64,000 nt of DNA from Azospirillum brasilense (GTDB lineage Bacteria; Pseudomonadota; Alphaproteobacteria; Azospirillales; Azospirillaceae), in contig NZ_VITH01000001.1 of NCBI RefSeq assembly GCF_007827815.1, positions 496,001 to 560,000 on the forward strand, read 5' to 3'. The translations under genes were made by a program, and so were the position numbers. The notes below the pieces were generated by a model, which saw nothing but the letters and a program-made list of their open reading frames with translations, was not told the origin of the DNA and made no database searches. Of this stretch, positions 8,879 through 17,908 are shown piece by piece; the first letter of the stretch is position 1; every line of letters starts with the position of its first letter.

Positions 8879-9916
8879 TCAGGCGCGGCGGCGGGCGGCC
8901 ATGGCCTCCGCCGTCGCCAGGGCGGCGATCAGGCTCGACGCCCCGGCCTTGCCGGTGCCGGCGATGTCCAGCGCCGTCCCATGATCCGGCGAGGTGCGGA
9001 CGAAGGGCAGCCCCAGCGTGATGTTGACCCCCGTGTCGAAGTCGATGGTCTTCAGCGGGATCAGCGCCTGGTCGTGGTACATGCACAGCGCCGCGTCGTA
9101 GCCGCGCCGCGCCACCGCGTGGAACAGCGTGTCGGCGGGCTTCGGCCCCACCGCGTCGATGCCCTCCGCCCGCAGGTCAGCGACCGCCGGGGCGATGATG
9201 TCGATCTCCTCCCGCCCCATGGCGCCGCCCTCCCCCGCGTGGGGATTCAGGGCCGCGACGGCCAGCCGGGGCCGGGCGATGCCGAAGTCGCGGGCCAGCG
9301 CCGCCGCGGTGACCTGCCCGGCGTGGAGGATCGCCTCCCGCGTCACCAGCGGCACGGCGTCGCGGACGGAGACATGGATGGTCACCGGCACGACGCGCAG
9401 ATCCTGCGCGGCCAGCATCATCACCGGCTCTTCGGTGAGCCCCGCCAGATGGGCCAGATACTCGGTGTGTCCGGGATGGCGGAAACCGGCTGCGTAGAGC
9501 GCCGACTTCTGGATCGGGTTGGTGACGACCGCCGCCGCTTCCCCGCGGCGGACCAGCTCGACCGCCCGGTCGATGCTGGCGATCACCGCCGCCCCGTTGG
9601 CCGGATCGGGCCGGCCCGGCGTGACCGGGACCGCCAGCGGCTGGGGCAGCACCGGCAACGCCGCGCCGAACAGCGCAGCACCCTCGGCCATGCTGCCCAC
9701 CGCCCTCACCGGGACCGGCAGACCGAGCCGGGCGGCGAGCGCCTCCAGGCGGGCGGGATCGTCCAGAAGGACGAAGGGCGGCACCGCGCCGTCCGCGCGG
9801 GCCGCCCCGGCCTTCGCCCGAGCGTCCGCCCAGGCCTTCAGTGCGATCTCCCCGCCGATCCCCGCCGGCTCGCCCATGGTCAGGGCGAGCGGCGGCCGGA
9901 CGCCGGACGTGGTCAT
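8879..9916 (-). CDS. pdxA: 4-hydroxythreonine-4-phosphate dehydrogenase
   Basis: PdxA oxidises 4-phosphohydroxy-L-threonine in the deoxyxylulose-5-phosphate-dependent route to pyridoxal phosphate. Family motifs are the N-terminal LALTMGEPAGIGGEI, the HxGHTEYLA stretch (RHPGHTEYLAHLAG) with a metal-binding His, the ALNPHAGEGG motif and MYHDQALIPLKTI. The length of 345 residues is normal. The ATG overlaps the surA stop (ATGA), which shows tight translational coupling with surA, as in many proteobacteria. Confidence 0.97.
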   Translation of the reverse strand: MTTSGVRPPLALTMGEPAGIGGEIALKAWADARAKAGAARADGAVPPFVLLDDPARLEALAARLGLPVPVRAVGSMAEGAALFGAALPVLPQPLAVPVTPGRPDPANGAAVIASIDRAVELVRRGEAAAVVTNPIQKSALYAAGFRHPGHTEYLAHLAGLTEEPVMMLAAQDLRVVPVTIHVSVRDAVPLVTREAILHAGQVTAAALARDFGIARPRLAVAALNPHAGEGGAMGREEIDIIAPAVADLRAEGIDAVGPKPADTLFHAVARRGYDAALCMYHDQALIPLKTIDFDTGVNITLGLPFVRTSPDHGTALDIAGTGKAGASSLIAALATAEAMAARRRA

Positions 9917-11358
9917 CAGTTGCGGATCTCCACGAAGGCGGTGCGGCGCAGGTCGCGCAGGTAGCGGCGGGCCAGCAGGTCGGCGCGCTCGTTGATCAGG
10001 TCGCGCTCGATCTCCTCGCGCGGCGGCATCTTGATGTCCTTCGGATCGATCGGCGGCGGGGCCGGGGCGGCCACCGGCTGCGGCTCGGCCTCGGGCGGCG
10101 GCTCGATCATCGGCACGTCGCGCTTGCAGACGATCAGGATCACGGCGCCGCCCGGGCTCATCAGCACCGGGCTGGGCTGGCCGAGCGGGATGCCGACGGC
10201 GAGCTGCTGGAGGCCCGGCGCGAGGTCCTTGACCCGCAGCGTGCCCATGTCGCCCGATTCCGGAATGCCCATGGCGCGGGCCTTCTCGTCGAAGTCGGTG
10301 CAGCTCTTGATCGACTTGCGCAGCTTCTCCGCCTGCGCCTGGACCGCCTTCAGCTCCTCCTTCGAGGGGGCCGGGATGACGATCTGCTTCATGTTGACCT
10401 TGGCCTTGGCCAGATCGGGCTTCGGCTGGGCGCGCGGGCGCGGCGGCGGGGCCGGCGGCGGAGCGGTGGAGGCGTTGCTGCCGAAGGGCCGCTGGTCGCG
10501 GACCAGCAGGACGTGATAGCCGGTCGCCGTGCGGACCGGCGAGGAGAGCTGGCCGGCGCGCATGGTGGACAGGGTCTTGTCCAGCTCGGCGTTCAGCTCG
10601 CCCGTGCGCACCCAGCCCATGTCGCCGCCCGAGGCGGCGCCGGCGGACTGCGAGAACTGGCGGGCCAGCGCGGCGAAGTTGCCGCCGCGGCGCACCTCCT
10701 CGACCAGCCGTTCGGCGTTGCGGCGCACCTCCTCGTCCTGGTCGGGGCTGTCCACCGCCAGGAAGATCTCGGCCACCAGATACTCCGGCTTGCCGATGTT
10801 GGCCTTGATGCGCTGCATCACGGCGTCGATCTCCTCGTCGCCGATCACCACCTCCTGCCGGATGCGGCGCTGCATCACCCGCTGCCAGGACAGCAGCGCC
10901 CGCACCTGCTCGCGCAGGGTGGAGACCGGGACGTTCTGGGCCTTCAGCATGGCTTCGAGCTGCGGGCGGCCCATGCGGTTCTGTTCGGCGATGCGGCCGA
11001 TCGCCTCGTCGATGTCCTTCGACGGGACCGAGACGCCGAGACGCTTGGCCTCCTGGAGCTGGAGCCGCTCGTCGACGAGCTGGCGAAGCACCTGCGGGGT
11101 CAGGCGCTGGCGCGTCTCCGCGCTGTCCTGGGCGCCGGCGTTCAGCAGAGCGAGGCGGATGCGCGCGTGCACGTCGGACAGCGAGATGACCTCGTCGTTG
11201 ACGACGGCGGCGATGCGTTCCGCGGGGCCTTGCGTTCCCGCCGGGCTGTTCGGAGCGTTGGGAGCCCGCGTCTGGGCCGCGGCGGGCGATCCGGCGGCAA
11301 GAAGGGCGCAGGCGGTCGCCACGGCGAAGGCAGACCGGACGGCTCGCAAACTCTGCAT
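9916..11358 (-). CDS. surA: Periplasmic chaperone and peptidyl-prolyl isomerase SurA
   Basis: SurA escorts outer-membrane proteins, LptD among them, across the periplasm. A signal peptide covers about residues 1-28 (ends SPAAAQ). A SurA N-terminal helical domain follows (ERIAAVVNDEVISLSDVHAR onward). The first parvulin domain runs from about 195 to 295 (AEIFLAVDS, FAALARQFSQ, GGDMGW, GYHVLLVRD). A second, diverged parvulin-like region (KVNMKQIVIP to VILIVCKRD) precedes a Pro-rich tail. The length of 480 exceeds E. coli SurA because of Pro/Ala linkers. GGAG lies five bases before the ATG. It is coupled to pdxA by a four-base overlap. Confidence 0.94.
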   Translation of the reverse strand: MQSLRAVRSAFAVATACALLAAGSPAAAQTRAPNAPNSPAGTQGPAERIAAVVNDEVISLSDVHARIRLALLNAGAQDSAETRQRLTPQVLRQLVDERLQLQEAKRLGVSVPSKDIDEAIGRIAEQNRMGRPQLEAMLKAQNVPVSTLREQVRALLSWQRVMQRRIRQEVVIGDEEIDAVMQRIKANIGKPEYLVAEIFLAVDSPDQDEEVRRNAERLVEEVRRGGNFAALARQFSQSAGAASGGDMGWVRTGELNAELDKTLSTMRAGQLSSPVRTATGYHVLLVRDQRPFGSNASTAPPPAPPPRPRAQPKPDLAKAKVNMKQIVIPAPSKEELKAVQAQAEKLRKSIKSCTDFDEKARAMGIPESGDMGTLRVKDLAPGLQQLAVGIPLGQPSPVLMSPGGAVILIVCKRDVPMIEPPPEAEPQPVAAPAPPPIDPKDIKMPPREEIERDLINERADLLARRYLRDLRRTAFVEIRN

Positions 11359-11497
11359 GGTGCTCCAGACTCCAGAGGTGGTTGCCGTTTAATACGGCCC
11401 CCCCGGGCGCGTGTAAACGGAATCGTGGGACGCATCCTGCAACGGAATTGTGTCCAAAGACCGGGCGGGCGGTGTCGGGCCCGCTCCGGATCCGGCG

Positions 11498-12592
11498 TCA
11501 GCCGTCCTCCAGATGCAGCAGCGCTGCGGTGCCCAGAAGCACGCTGACGCAGGCCGGGCTCCAGGCCGCCATGGCCAGCGGGATGGTCTCGGAGATGCCG
11601 AAGGTGCGGATCACGTCGGTCATCACGAACAGGACGAATCCGGTCAGCACGCCGCCTGACACCATCGTCATGGTGCCGCCGCGCCGCGGCAGCCGCAGCG
11701 AGAAGGCCGCGGCGAACAGCACCATCGCCACATAGAGCACGGGCTGCGACAGCAGCGACTGGTAGTGCAGCCGGTGCCGCACCGCCGGGAAGCCGGTGGC
11801 CTCCAGCGTGCGGATGAACTGCGGCAGCTCCCAGAAGGAGATCGTCTCCGGCGCGGCGAAGCTCTCCTCGATGGTGGTCCGGTTCAGCTCCGTCGGGATG
11901 ACGTAGGCCGGGACCGTCTCCGATTCCTTCTTGCCGAGGTTGATCGTCGCGTCCTGCAGCTCCCACTTCCGGTCGCGCAGCACGGCGCGCGGCGCGTCCA
12001 CCCGGCCGATGTAGGTCATGTTGGTGTCGAAGCGCAGAACGATGACCTGCGACATCTCGAAGGTCAGCGGGTTCACCCCGTCGGCGTGGATGAAATACTG
12101 CTCCCCCGCCTCCTGCTGGCGCAGCCAGAGGCCGCTGCGCGAGACGTCGAAACTGCTCGACTTCAGTTTCAGGTAGCGGTCCTGAAGCTGGTTGTACTTG
12201 GCGATGAAGACCGCGCCGACCGGGTTGATCATCGTCACCTTCACGGCGCCGATCATCAGTGCTGCGATCAGCACCGGGGTCAGGAACTGCCACGCCGACA
12301 CGCCGACTGCGCGGGCCACCACCAGCTCCGCGCTGCGCGTCAGCCGCCAGAAGGTGAACATGCCGCTGAACAGGATCACGAAGGGGAAGATCTGCTGGCC
12401 GATCTCCGGCAGCTTCAGCAGGGCCATGCGCAGGACCAGCCAGAAGGTGATGTCCGGCTTGGTTCCGGCGCGGCGCAGCAGCTCCACGACGTCGAGCAGC
12501 AGGATGATCGACAGCAGGATGCCGAGCAGCAGCAGGAACCAGGTGACGAACTGGCGCCCGATGTAGCGCGACAGCGTGGCGGATGAATACAT
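11498..12592 (-). CDS. lptG: LPS export permease LptG
   Basis: LptG pairs with LptF and the ATPase LptB in the inner membrane and extracts LPS for transfer through LptC/A to LptD. The 364-residue protein starts LSRYIGRQF and has the typical layout: two N-terminal helices (WFLLLLGILLSIILLLDVVE; FVILFSGMFTFWRLT), the SAELVVARAVGVSAWQFL motif, a periplasmic jellyroll, and three C-terminal helices. These features fit LptG better than LptF. GGAGG lies upstream of the ATG at 12592. No lptF lies upstream and no lptD lies between lptG and surA, unlike the order usual in alphaproteobacteria. Confidence 0.92.
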   Translation of the reverse strand: MYSSATLSRYIGRQFVTWFLLLLGILLSIILLLDVVELLRRAGTKPDITFWLVLRMALLKLPEIGQQIFPFVILFSGMFTFWRLTRSAELVVARAVGVSAWQFLTPVLIAALMIGAVKVTMINPVGAVFIAKYNQLQDRYLKLKSSSFDVSRSGLWLRQQEAGEQYFIHADGVNPLTFEMSQVIVLRFDTNMTYIGRVDAPRAVLRDRKWELQDATINLGKKESETVPAYVIPTELNRTTIEESFAAPETISFWELPQFIRTLEATGFPAVRHRLHYQSLLSQPVLYVAMVLFAAAFSLRLPRRGGTMTMVSGGVLTGFVLFVMTDVIRTFGISETIPLAMAAWSPACVSVLLGTAALLHLEDG

Positions 12593-12818
12593 GGGCTCCG
12601 GCCTCCCCGGCCGATCGACGGGCGGTACGCGGCGCGCCGGGGGCTTCCACCACGGCGTGACGGGGCTATGTACTGCGGACGGGCGCGGGAAACAACCGGT
12701 CCGCGCCTTGACAGGGCGCACGGGAAGGTCTTTATCCCAGGGTGGTTGCGGATCGATCCCACCCGCCCCGGCGCCCGCGCGCCGGCCGTCCCAGCCGAGA
12801 GGAGCCCGAGAGGAGCCG

Positions 12819-14321
12819 ATGAAGTTCGCCTTTGCGAAGCCCGCGCTGCCCAAGTCCGGCACCGTCGCCGTCACCATCGCCACCGATCGCGCGCTCGGCG
12901 CCGCGGGGCAGGATCTCGACCAGAGGACGGGCGGCTCGCTGTCCCGCGCCATGAAGGCCAGCCGCTTCACCGGCAAGCGGGAGGAAACTCTGGCGATCCT
13001 CGCGCCCGCCGGGGTGGAGTTCGACCGCATCCTCCTGGTCGGCATCGGCAAGGGCGAGGATCTGTCCGAGGCCACGCTCCAGGCCGTCGGCGGCGCCATC
13101 GTCGCCGCCCTGGAAAAGTCCGGCGAGACCGAGGTCTCGGTCCTGCTCGACCTGCCGGACGGCGGCACCGTGGCCCCCGACGCGGCGGCGGCGGAGCTGG
13201 CCTTCGGCGCGCAGCTCCGCTCCTACCGCTTCGACAAGTATCGGACGACCGAGAAGAAGGAGGCCAAGCCCTCCCTCAAGAAGATCATCGTCCTGACCGC
13301 CGAGCCGGACACCGCCAAGCGCGCCTATGGCCGCCTGGAGCCGCTGGCCGAGTCCGTCGCCTACACCCGCGATCTGGTGTCGGAGCCGGCCAACGTCCTG
13401 AACCCGGAAAGCCTCGCCGACCGTTGCCGGGACCTGACCGAGGTCGGCCTGCAGGTCGAGGTTCTGGACCTCAAGAAGCTGAGGAAGCTCGGCATGGGCG
13501 CGCTGATCGGCGTCGCCCAGGGCAGCGCCTTCGAGCCGCGCGTCGTCGTGATGCGCTGGGACGGCGCCCCCGACGCCGAGGATCGCCGCCCGCTCGCCTT
13601 CATCGGCAAGGGCGTGACCTTCGACACCGGCGGCATCTCCATCAAGCCCGCCGCCGGGATGGAGGACATGAAGTGGGACATGGGCGGCGCCGCGGTGGTC
13701 ATCGGCACCATGCGCGCGCTGGCCGCCCGCAAGGCGAAGGTCAACGCCGTCGGCATCGTCGGCCTGGTCGAGAACATGCCGTCAGGCACCGCGCAGCGCC
13801 CCGGCGACGTGGTGACCTCGCTGTCCGGCCAGACCATCGAGGTGATCAACACCGACGCGGAAGGCCGCCTCGTCCTGGCCGACTGCCTGACCTACGCGCA
13901 GGAGACCTTCAAGCCGCGCCTGCTGGTCGACCTCGCCACCCTGACCGGTGCGGTCATCATCGCGCTGGGCCATGAGCACGCCGGCCTGTTCGCCAACGAC
14001 GACTGGCTGGCCGAGAACCTGCTGGCCTCCGGCAAGTCGGTGGGCGAGCCGCTGTGGCGCCTGCCGATGGGCGACGCCTACGACAAGGACATCAACTCCG
14101 ACATCGCCGACATGAAGAACGTCGGGTCGGGCCGCGGCGCCGGCAGCATCGTCGGCGCGCAGTTCCTCAAGCGCTTCGTCGAGGATCTGCCCTGGGCGCA
14201 CATCGACATCGCCGGCGTCGCCTGGTCGAAGAAGGACACGGCCACCGTGCCGAAGGGCGGCACCGGCTTCGGCGTCCGCCTGCTCGACCGCTTCGTGGCG
14301 AGCTATCACGAAGGCAAGTGA
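12819..14321 (+). CDS. pepA: Leucyl aminopeptidase (M17)
   Basis: A dinuclear-metal cytosolic aminopeptidase of 500 residues. Catalytic and metal-binding motifs are GKGVTFDTGGISIKP (Lys and Asp ligands), MKWDMGGAA and the family signature NTDAEGRLVLAD. The N-terminal macro-like domain covers roughly the first 160 residues. AGGAG lies four bases before the ATG, which excludes the longer upstream frame. pepA is divergent from lptG and followed by holC, an order common in alphaproteobacteria. Confidence 0.97.
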   Translation: MKFAFAKPALPKSGTVAVTIATDRALGAAGQDLDQRTGGSLSRAMKASRFTGKREETLAILAPAGVEFDRILLVGIGKGEDLSEATLQAVGGAIVAALEKSGETEVSVLLDLPDGGTVAPDAAAAELAFGAQLRSYRFDKYRTTEKKEAKPSLKKIIVLTAEPDTAKRAYGRLEPLAESVAYTRDLVSEPANVLNPESLADRCRDLTEVGLQVEVLDLKKLRKLGMGALIGVAQGSAFEPRVVVMRWDGAPDAEDRRPLAFIGKGVTFDTGGISIKPAAGMEDMKWDMGGAAVVIGTMRALAARKAKVNAVGIVGLVENMPSGTAQRPGDVVTSLSGQTIEVINTDAEGRLVLADCLTYAQETFKPRLLVDLATLTGAVIIALGHEHAGLFANDDWLAENLLASGKSVGEPLWRLPMGDAYDKDINSDIADMKNVGSGRGAGSIVGAQFLKRFVEDLPWAHIDIAGVAWSKKDTATVPKGGTGFGVRLLDRFVASYHEGK

Positions 14322-14328
14322 GGTCTTC

Positions 14329-14355
14329 GTCCGGCGGGGCGCCGCCCTGCCGGAC
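14329..14355 (+). terminator. Hairpin between pepA and holC
   Basis: GTCCGGC and GCCGGAC form the outer arms of a GC-rich stem-loop just after the pepA stop, with further GC pairing inside. No T-run follows. It may be an attenuating or mRNA-stabilising hairpin rather than a full terminator, because holC starts only 38 bases on. Confidence 0.4.
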
Positions 14356-14392
14356 GCATTCACGGACCGCAGGACTTCCGGACGATGAGGCC

Positions 14393-14842
14393 ATGACCGA
14401 GGTCCGTTTCTATCACCTCCAGCGGCGCACGCTCGAACAGGCATTGCCGAAGATCCTGGAAAAGGTTCTGGAGCGCGGCTGGCGCGCCGTCGTCCTGGCC
14501 GGCTCGCCGGAGCGGGTGGACGCGCTCAATCAGCATTTGTGGACCTACGATCCCTCCTCCTTCCTGCCGCACGGCGCGGCGCGCGACGGCTTCGCCACCG
14601 ACCAGCCGGTCTGGCTGACCGCCGAGGAAGAGAACCCCAACGGGGCCACCGTCCTGATCCTGGTGGACGGGGTGACCAGCGGCGCCATGGAGTCCTTCGA
14701 CCTCGTCTGCGACCTGTTCGACGGCAACGACGGCGAGGCGGTGCTGGCGGCGCGCGAGCGCTGGAAGGTCTGCAAGGCCGCCGGCCATGCCCTCACCTAC
14801 TGGCAACAGAACGACCGCGGCGGCTGGGAAAAGCGCGCCTAA
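14393..14842 (+). CDS. holC: DNA polymerase III chi subunit
   Basis: HolC (chi) links the clamp loader to single-strand binding protein. The 149-residue product shows the family layout: an N-terminal FYHLQRRTLEQALPKILEKV, the RAVVLAGSPERVDALNQHLWTY segment, the conserved FLPHG, and C-terminal WKVCKAAGHALTYWQQND. GATGAGG upstream serves as ribosome binding site for the ATG at 14393. It lies right after pepA, a common genomic pairing. Confidence 0.93.
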   Translation: MTEVRFYHLQRRTLEQALPKILEKVLERGWRAVVLAGSPERVDALNQHLWTYDPSSFLPHGAARDGFATDQPVWLTAEEENPNGATVLILVDGVTSGAMESFDLVCDLFDGNDGEAVLAARERWKVCKAAGHALTYWQQNDRGGWEKRA

Positions 14843-14858
14843 AACCGACTAATTTTAT

Positions 14859-14872
14859 ATGCTTTAAAGCAT
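14859..14872. repeat. AT-rich palindrome downstream of holC
   Basis: ATGCTTTAAAGCAT is a perfect 14-base palindrome in an AT-rich stretch between holC and the receiver-kinase gene. A related sequence, GTGTTTTAAAGCAC, occurs near 34336, also upstream of a gene. It could be an operator or part of a promoter; no function can be assigned. Confidence 0.35.
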
Positions 14873-15043
14873 TCTTCGAGTGATACCGCTAACGCGGTGT
14901 AATATTGCATTCATTTGTCTCAACCGTTCTTGACGGGCCTCCTGTGCGCAAGGTTAATCTAAAACCCGTAAAATCCCGCGGGGCGGCGCACAGGTGGAGG
15001 GCAGTATGCAAAGGTGCGTCCATAGGACCGGGACGGCTCCGCC

Positions 15044-16291
15044 ATGACCCGGAGCGCTCTCAACCCGACCTTGGCGCGGGACGTCAAGGACGCCGCCATC
15101 CTGATCGTCGACGACAACGCGTCGAACGTCGAGCTGGTTCGCGACATCCTGATCCACGAGGGCTACACCGCCGTGCGGGGGGAAACCGATCCGCGCCGGG
15201 TCCCCGCCCTCTGCGAGGCGCAGCGCTTCGACCTTCTGCTGATCGACATCCGCATGCCGCACATGAGCGGCTTCGACCTGATGGAGCGCATCAACGCCCT
15301 GTATGGCGACGATGTCGTTCCCATCCTCGTGCTGACCGCCCACACCGACCAGGAGACTCGGCGGCGCTCGCTGGAGCTGGGCGCCAACGATTTCCTCACC
15401 AAGCCCTTCATCGCCTGGGAGCTGCTGCACAGGGTGCGCAGCGTGCTGGAAATCCGCAAGCTCTACCAGCGCGCCGCCGAGCAGAACCGTGGTCTGGAAC
15501 GCCGCGTGTCGGAACGGACCGCGGAACTCAGCGCCGCCCTGGAGGCCGCACGCCACGCCGACCGGGCCAAGCTCGACTTCCTCTCGGTGACCAGCCATGA
15601 GTTGCGGACCCCGCTGAACGCCATCATCGGCTTTGCCGAGGTGCTGTCCAGCGAGGCGCACGGGCCGCTCGGCCACGACGACTACATGGATTACGTCCGG
15701 CTGATCGAGGAGAGCGGCAAGGCGCTGCTCGGCATGGTCAACAACATCCTGGACTTCACACGGGGGTCCGGCGGAATCGACCTTGCTGAATCGACCATCG
15801 ACCTGCCCGCCCTGCTGATCCGCTGCATCGACCTGCTCGGCCCCAAGGCGCAGGCCAAGGCGCAGACCATCACGCTCCAGCCCGGCCCGCCCGTCACCTT
15901 GCGCGCCGACCAGCGCCGGCTGGGGGAGATGATCGTCCATCTGCTGGACAACGCGGTGAAGTTCGGCCACCGGGGCGGGGGGGTCACGCTGCGGATCGCG
16001 CTTCAGGGCGGGATGGTCGCCATCGCGGTCGCCGACGACGGCCCCGGCATCCCGCCGGAAATGGTCGACCACGTCTTCCGCCCTTTCATCCAGGGCGAAT
16101 GCTCGCTGGTCCGCCAACATGAAGGGATCGGGCTGGGCCTGCCCATCGTCCGCCGCTTCGCCGAATTGCACGGTGGCAACGTCGAATTGGAAAGCGCGCC
16201 GGGGCGCGGCACCACCGTGACCATCCTGTTGCCCGCCGCCCGCCTGACGGCCCCGCCCATCGCCGGCCTCCGGGAATCCCGGGCTTTGTGA
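15044..16291 (+). CDS. Receiver-histidine kinase protein (REC-HisKA-HATPase)
   Basis: The 415-residue cytosolic protein has an N-terminal receiver (residues 15-135; phospho-acceptor D68 in LLIDIRMP, Lys in FLTKPF). A coiled coil follows (LERRVSERTAELSAALEAA). Then come HisKA with H185 in SHELRTPLNAI and a HATPase domain with LDNAVKFG, DDGPGI and GIGLGLPI. The receiver-first order suggests that it is controlled by phosphotransfer from another kinase. Its own target is not obvious nearby. About 200 bases of AT-richer DNA precede it and probably hold the promoter. The ATG at 15044 has only a weak ribosome binding site. Confidence 0.92.
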   Translation: MTRSALNPTLARDVKDAAILIVDDNASNVELVRDILIHEGYTAVRGETDPRRVPALCEAQRFDLLLIDIRMPHMSGFDLMERINALYGDDVVPILVLTAHTDQETRRRSLELGANDFLTKPFIAWELLHRVRSVLEIRKLYQRAAEQNRGLERRVSERTAELSAALEAARHADRAKLDFLSVTSHELRTPLNAIIGFAEVLSSEAHGPLGHDDYMDYVRLIEESGKALLGMVNNILDFTRGSGGIDLAESTIDLPALLIRCIDLLGPKAQAKAQTITLQPGPPVTLRADQRRLGEMIVHLLDNAVKFGHRGGGVTLRIALQGGMVAIAVADDGPGIPPEMVDHVFRPFIQGECSLVRQHEGIGLGLPIVRRFAELHGGNVELESAPGRGTTVTILLPAARLTAPPIAGLRESRAL

Positions 16292-16330
16292 GGGCGGCCG
16301 AGGCCGGGCGGGCCGGGTGCCGGGTTTCCC

Positions 16331-16382
16331 GATCACTCGGCCCAATCACTTGGCCCGATCACCGGACCCTCAATCACTCGGC
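16331..16382. repeat. Four imperfect 13-base tandem repeats
   Basis: Units of the form (G/A)ATCACTCGGCCC follow each other four times: GATCACTCGGCCC, AATCACTTGGCCC, GATCACCGGACCC and, after two extra bases, AATCACTCGGC. They overlap the stop codon of the MFS gene (16374) and sit in the convergent gap with the receiver-kinase gene. A matching GGCCCGATCACCGGA also occurs near 32459. Confidence 0.6.
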
Positions 16383-17690
16383 GAGGCTGGGTTCCTCCAA
16401 CGGTCCCGCCCCGGCTTCGGCCGGGTTGGCCGGCGCGGTTTCCGGCAGGCCCAGGAACAGGGCGGCCAGCGCGATCAACGCCATCGCCCCCGCCGTCAGG
16501 AAGGCGGCGGAATAGCCGAAGCGGTCGACGATCACGCCGGTAACGAAGCCGCTGGTCGCCGCACCCACCCCCTGCATCGTGGCGACCGCGCCGAAGGCGA
16601 GGTTGTAGCGCCCGGTGCCGCGCATCAGGTCGGCGATCACCAGCGGCGTCAGGGCGGTGAAGATGCCGGCGCCGACCCCGTCGAGAAGCTGGACGCCGAT
16701 CAGCCAGGCGCTGTTGTCCGACAGGGTGTAAAGGAGGGCCCGCAAGGGCAGGATGGCGAAGCCGACCAGCAGGATCGGCTTGCGGCCCCATTGGTCCGCC
16801 GTCCGTCCGACCAGGACAGCGATGGGCAGCATGACGAGTTGGGCGGCGATGATGCAGGACGACATCATGACCGTCGCCCATTCCGGGTGCGCCGCGGCCA
16901 GCTTTTGCCCGACCAGCGGCAGCAGGGGCGCGTTGGCGAAATGGAACAGCAGGGCGCAGATGCCGAAGATCAGCAGCGGCCGGCAATGGACCAGGATGCC
17001 CATGCCCGACACCGTCTCCCCGTCGCCCACCCCGTCGCCCACCCCGTCGGCGGCGGAGGCCTCCACCCCACGCGCCCGGCGCTGGTCGATGGCGGCGGCC
17101 GGAATCGACAGGACGGCCAGCGACGACAGGACGGCGAACACCGGCACCAGCAGGAACACCGCCTGCTGGGAGAACAGCCAGCCGACCAGCCCGGCGAGCG
17201 CCGCCACGGCCACGTTGCCCGCATGGTCGAAGGCGGCGTTGCGCCCCATCCGCCGGGCGAGCAGGCGCTGTGGGACAAGGCCGAGGGTCAGCGCCGCCAC
17301 CGCCGGGCCGAAGACGTCCCCGACCACCGCGATCAGCGTGTTGGCGATCAGGACCGGCCAGAAGTTGGGGAACAGGTAGATGCACAGCGCTCCGGCGCCC
17401 AGCACGGCCAGGGCCAGGACGATGGCCTCGCGCTTGCGGTGCGTGGCATCGATGGCCGCACCGATCGGCGTCTGCACGGCAAGCCCGAGCCAGCCGGCGA
17501 GGCTGGTCACCAGCCCGACCTCCGACTGGCTCCAATGCTGTTGGGTCACCAGAAAGACGTTGAGATAGGGGCCGAGCGCCCCTCTTACGTCCGCCAGCAG
17601 GAAGTTCACGGCGTCCAGCGACGCCGGACGGAAGCCCCGGCCGGTTTCGCCCGAAGGCGCCGACACCCGTTCAATGCTGTCAGCAGGCAA
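16374..17690 (-). CDS. MFS transporter
   Basis: A 438-residue major facilitator protein with about 12 membrane helices. The loop 2-3 motif appears as GAAIDATHRKREA and its second-half counterpart as GRTADQWGRKPIL. A Gly/Asp-rich imperfect repeat (DGVGDGVGDG) sits in the central cytosolic loop and is encoded by a 12-base DNA repeat. The start is a TTG at 17690 with AAGGAG six bases upstream. The substrate cannot be inferred; the best guess is a drug or metabolite antiporter. Confidence 0.88.
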   Translation of the reverse strand: MPADSIERVSAPSGETGRGFRPASLDAVNFLLADVRGALGPYLNVFLVTQQHWSQSEVGLVTSLAGWLGLAVQTPIGAAIDATHRKREAIVLALAVLGAGALCIYLFPNFWPVLIANTLIAVVGDVFGPAVAALTLGLVPQRLLARRMGRNAAFDHAGNVAVAALAGLVGWLFSQQAVFLLVPVFAVLSSLAVLSIPAAAIDQRRARGVEASAADGVGDGVGDGETVSGMGILVHCRPLLIFGICALLFHFANAPLLPLVGQKLAAAHPEWATVMMSSCIIAAQLVMLPIAVLVGRTADQWGRKPILLVGFAILPLRALLYTLSDNSAWLIGVQLLDGVGAGIFTALTPLVIADLMRGTGRYNLAFGAVATMQGVGAATSGFVTGVIVDRFGYSAAFLTAGAMALIALAALFLGLPETAPANPAEAGAGPLEEPSLAE

Positions 17691-17790
17691 CGCGCTCTCC
17701 TTCCCAAGGATCTGGCAAAAAGACCGCGGCCAGACGCAAGGGTTAGGAACAGCGGGCGCCGCAAAATGGCACCATGGAACGGCCCGCTCA

Positions 17791-17821
17791 AGGTGATCGT
17801 GACCGGGCGGTCAGATCACCT
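17791..17821. promoter_or_regulatory. Long palindrome between DUF2336 gene and MFS gene
   Basis: AGGTGATC, then TGACC-GGGC-GGTCA, then GATCACCT form a nearly perfect 31-base palindrome with one unpaired base. It lies about 100 bases upstream of the MFS start and about 90 bases downstream of the DUF2336 stop. It could be an operator for the transporter or the stem of a terminator. No T-run follows on either strand, which favours an operator. Confidence 0.5.
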
Positions 17822-17908
17822 CAAGGCTTTGACAAATGAAAGGTTGCCGATAGAACTTATCATCGCAACCGAAAACTGCGCATTAGGCAATTTTCGGAGT
17901 CTCTGGCG

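Noticed and set aside
11498-12592. Reading the LPS permease as LptF
   Set aside because: The motifs SAELVVARAVGVSAWQFL and the overall ends fit LptG better, and only one such protein is present.
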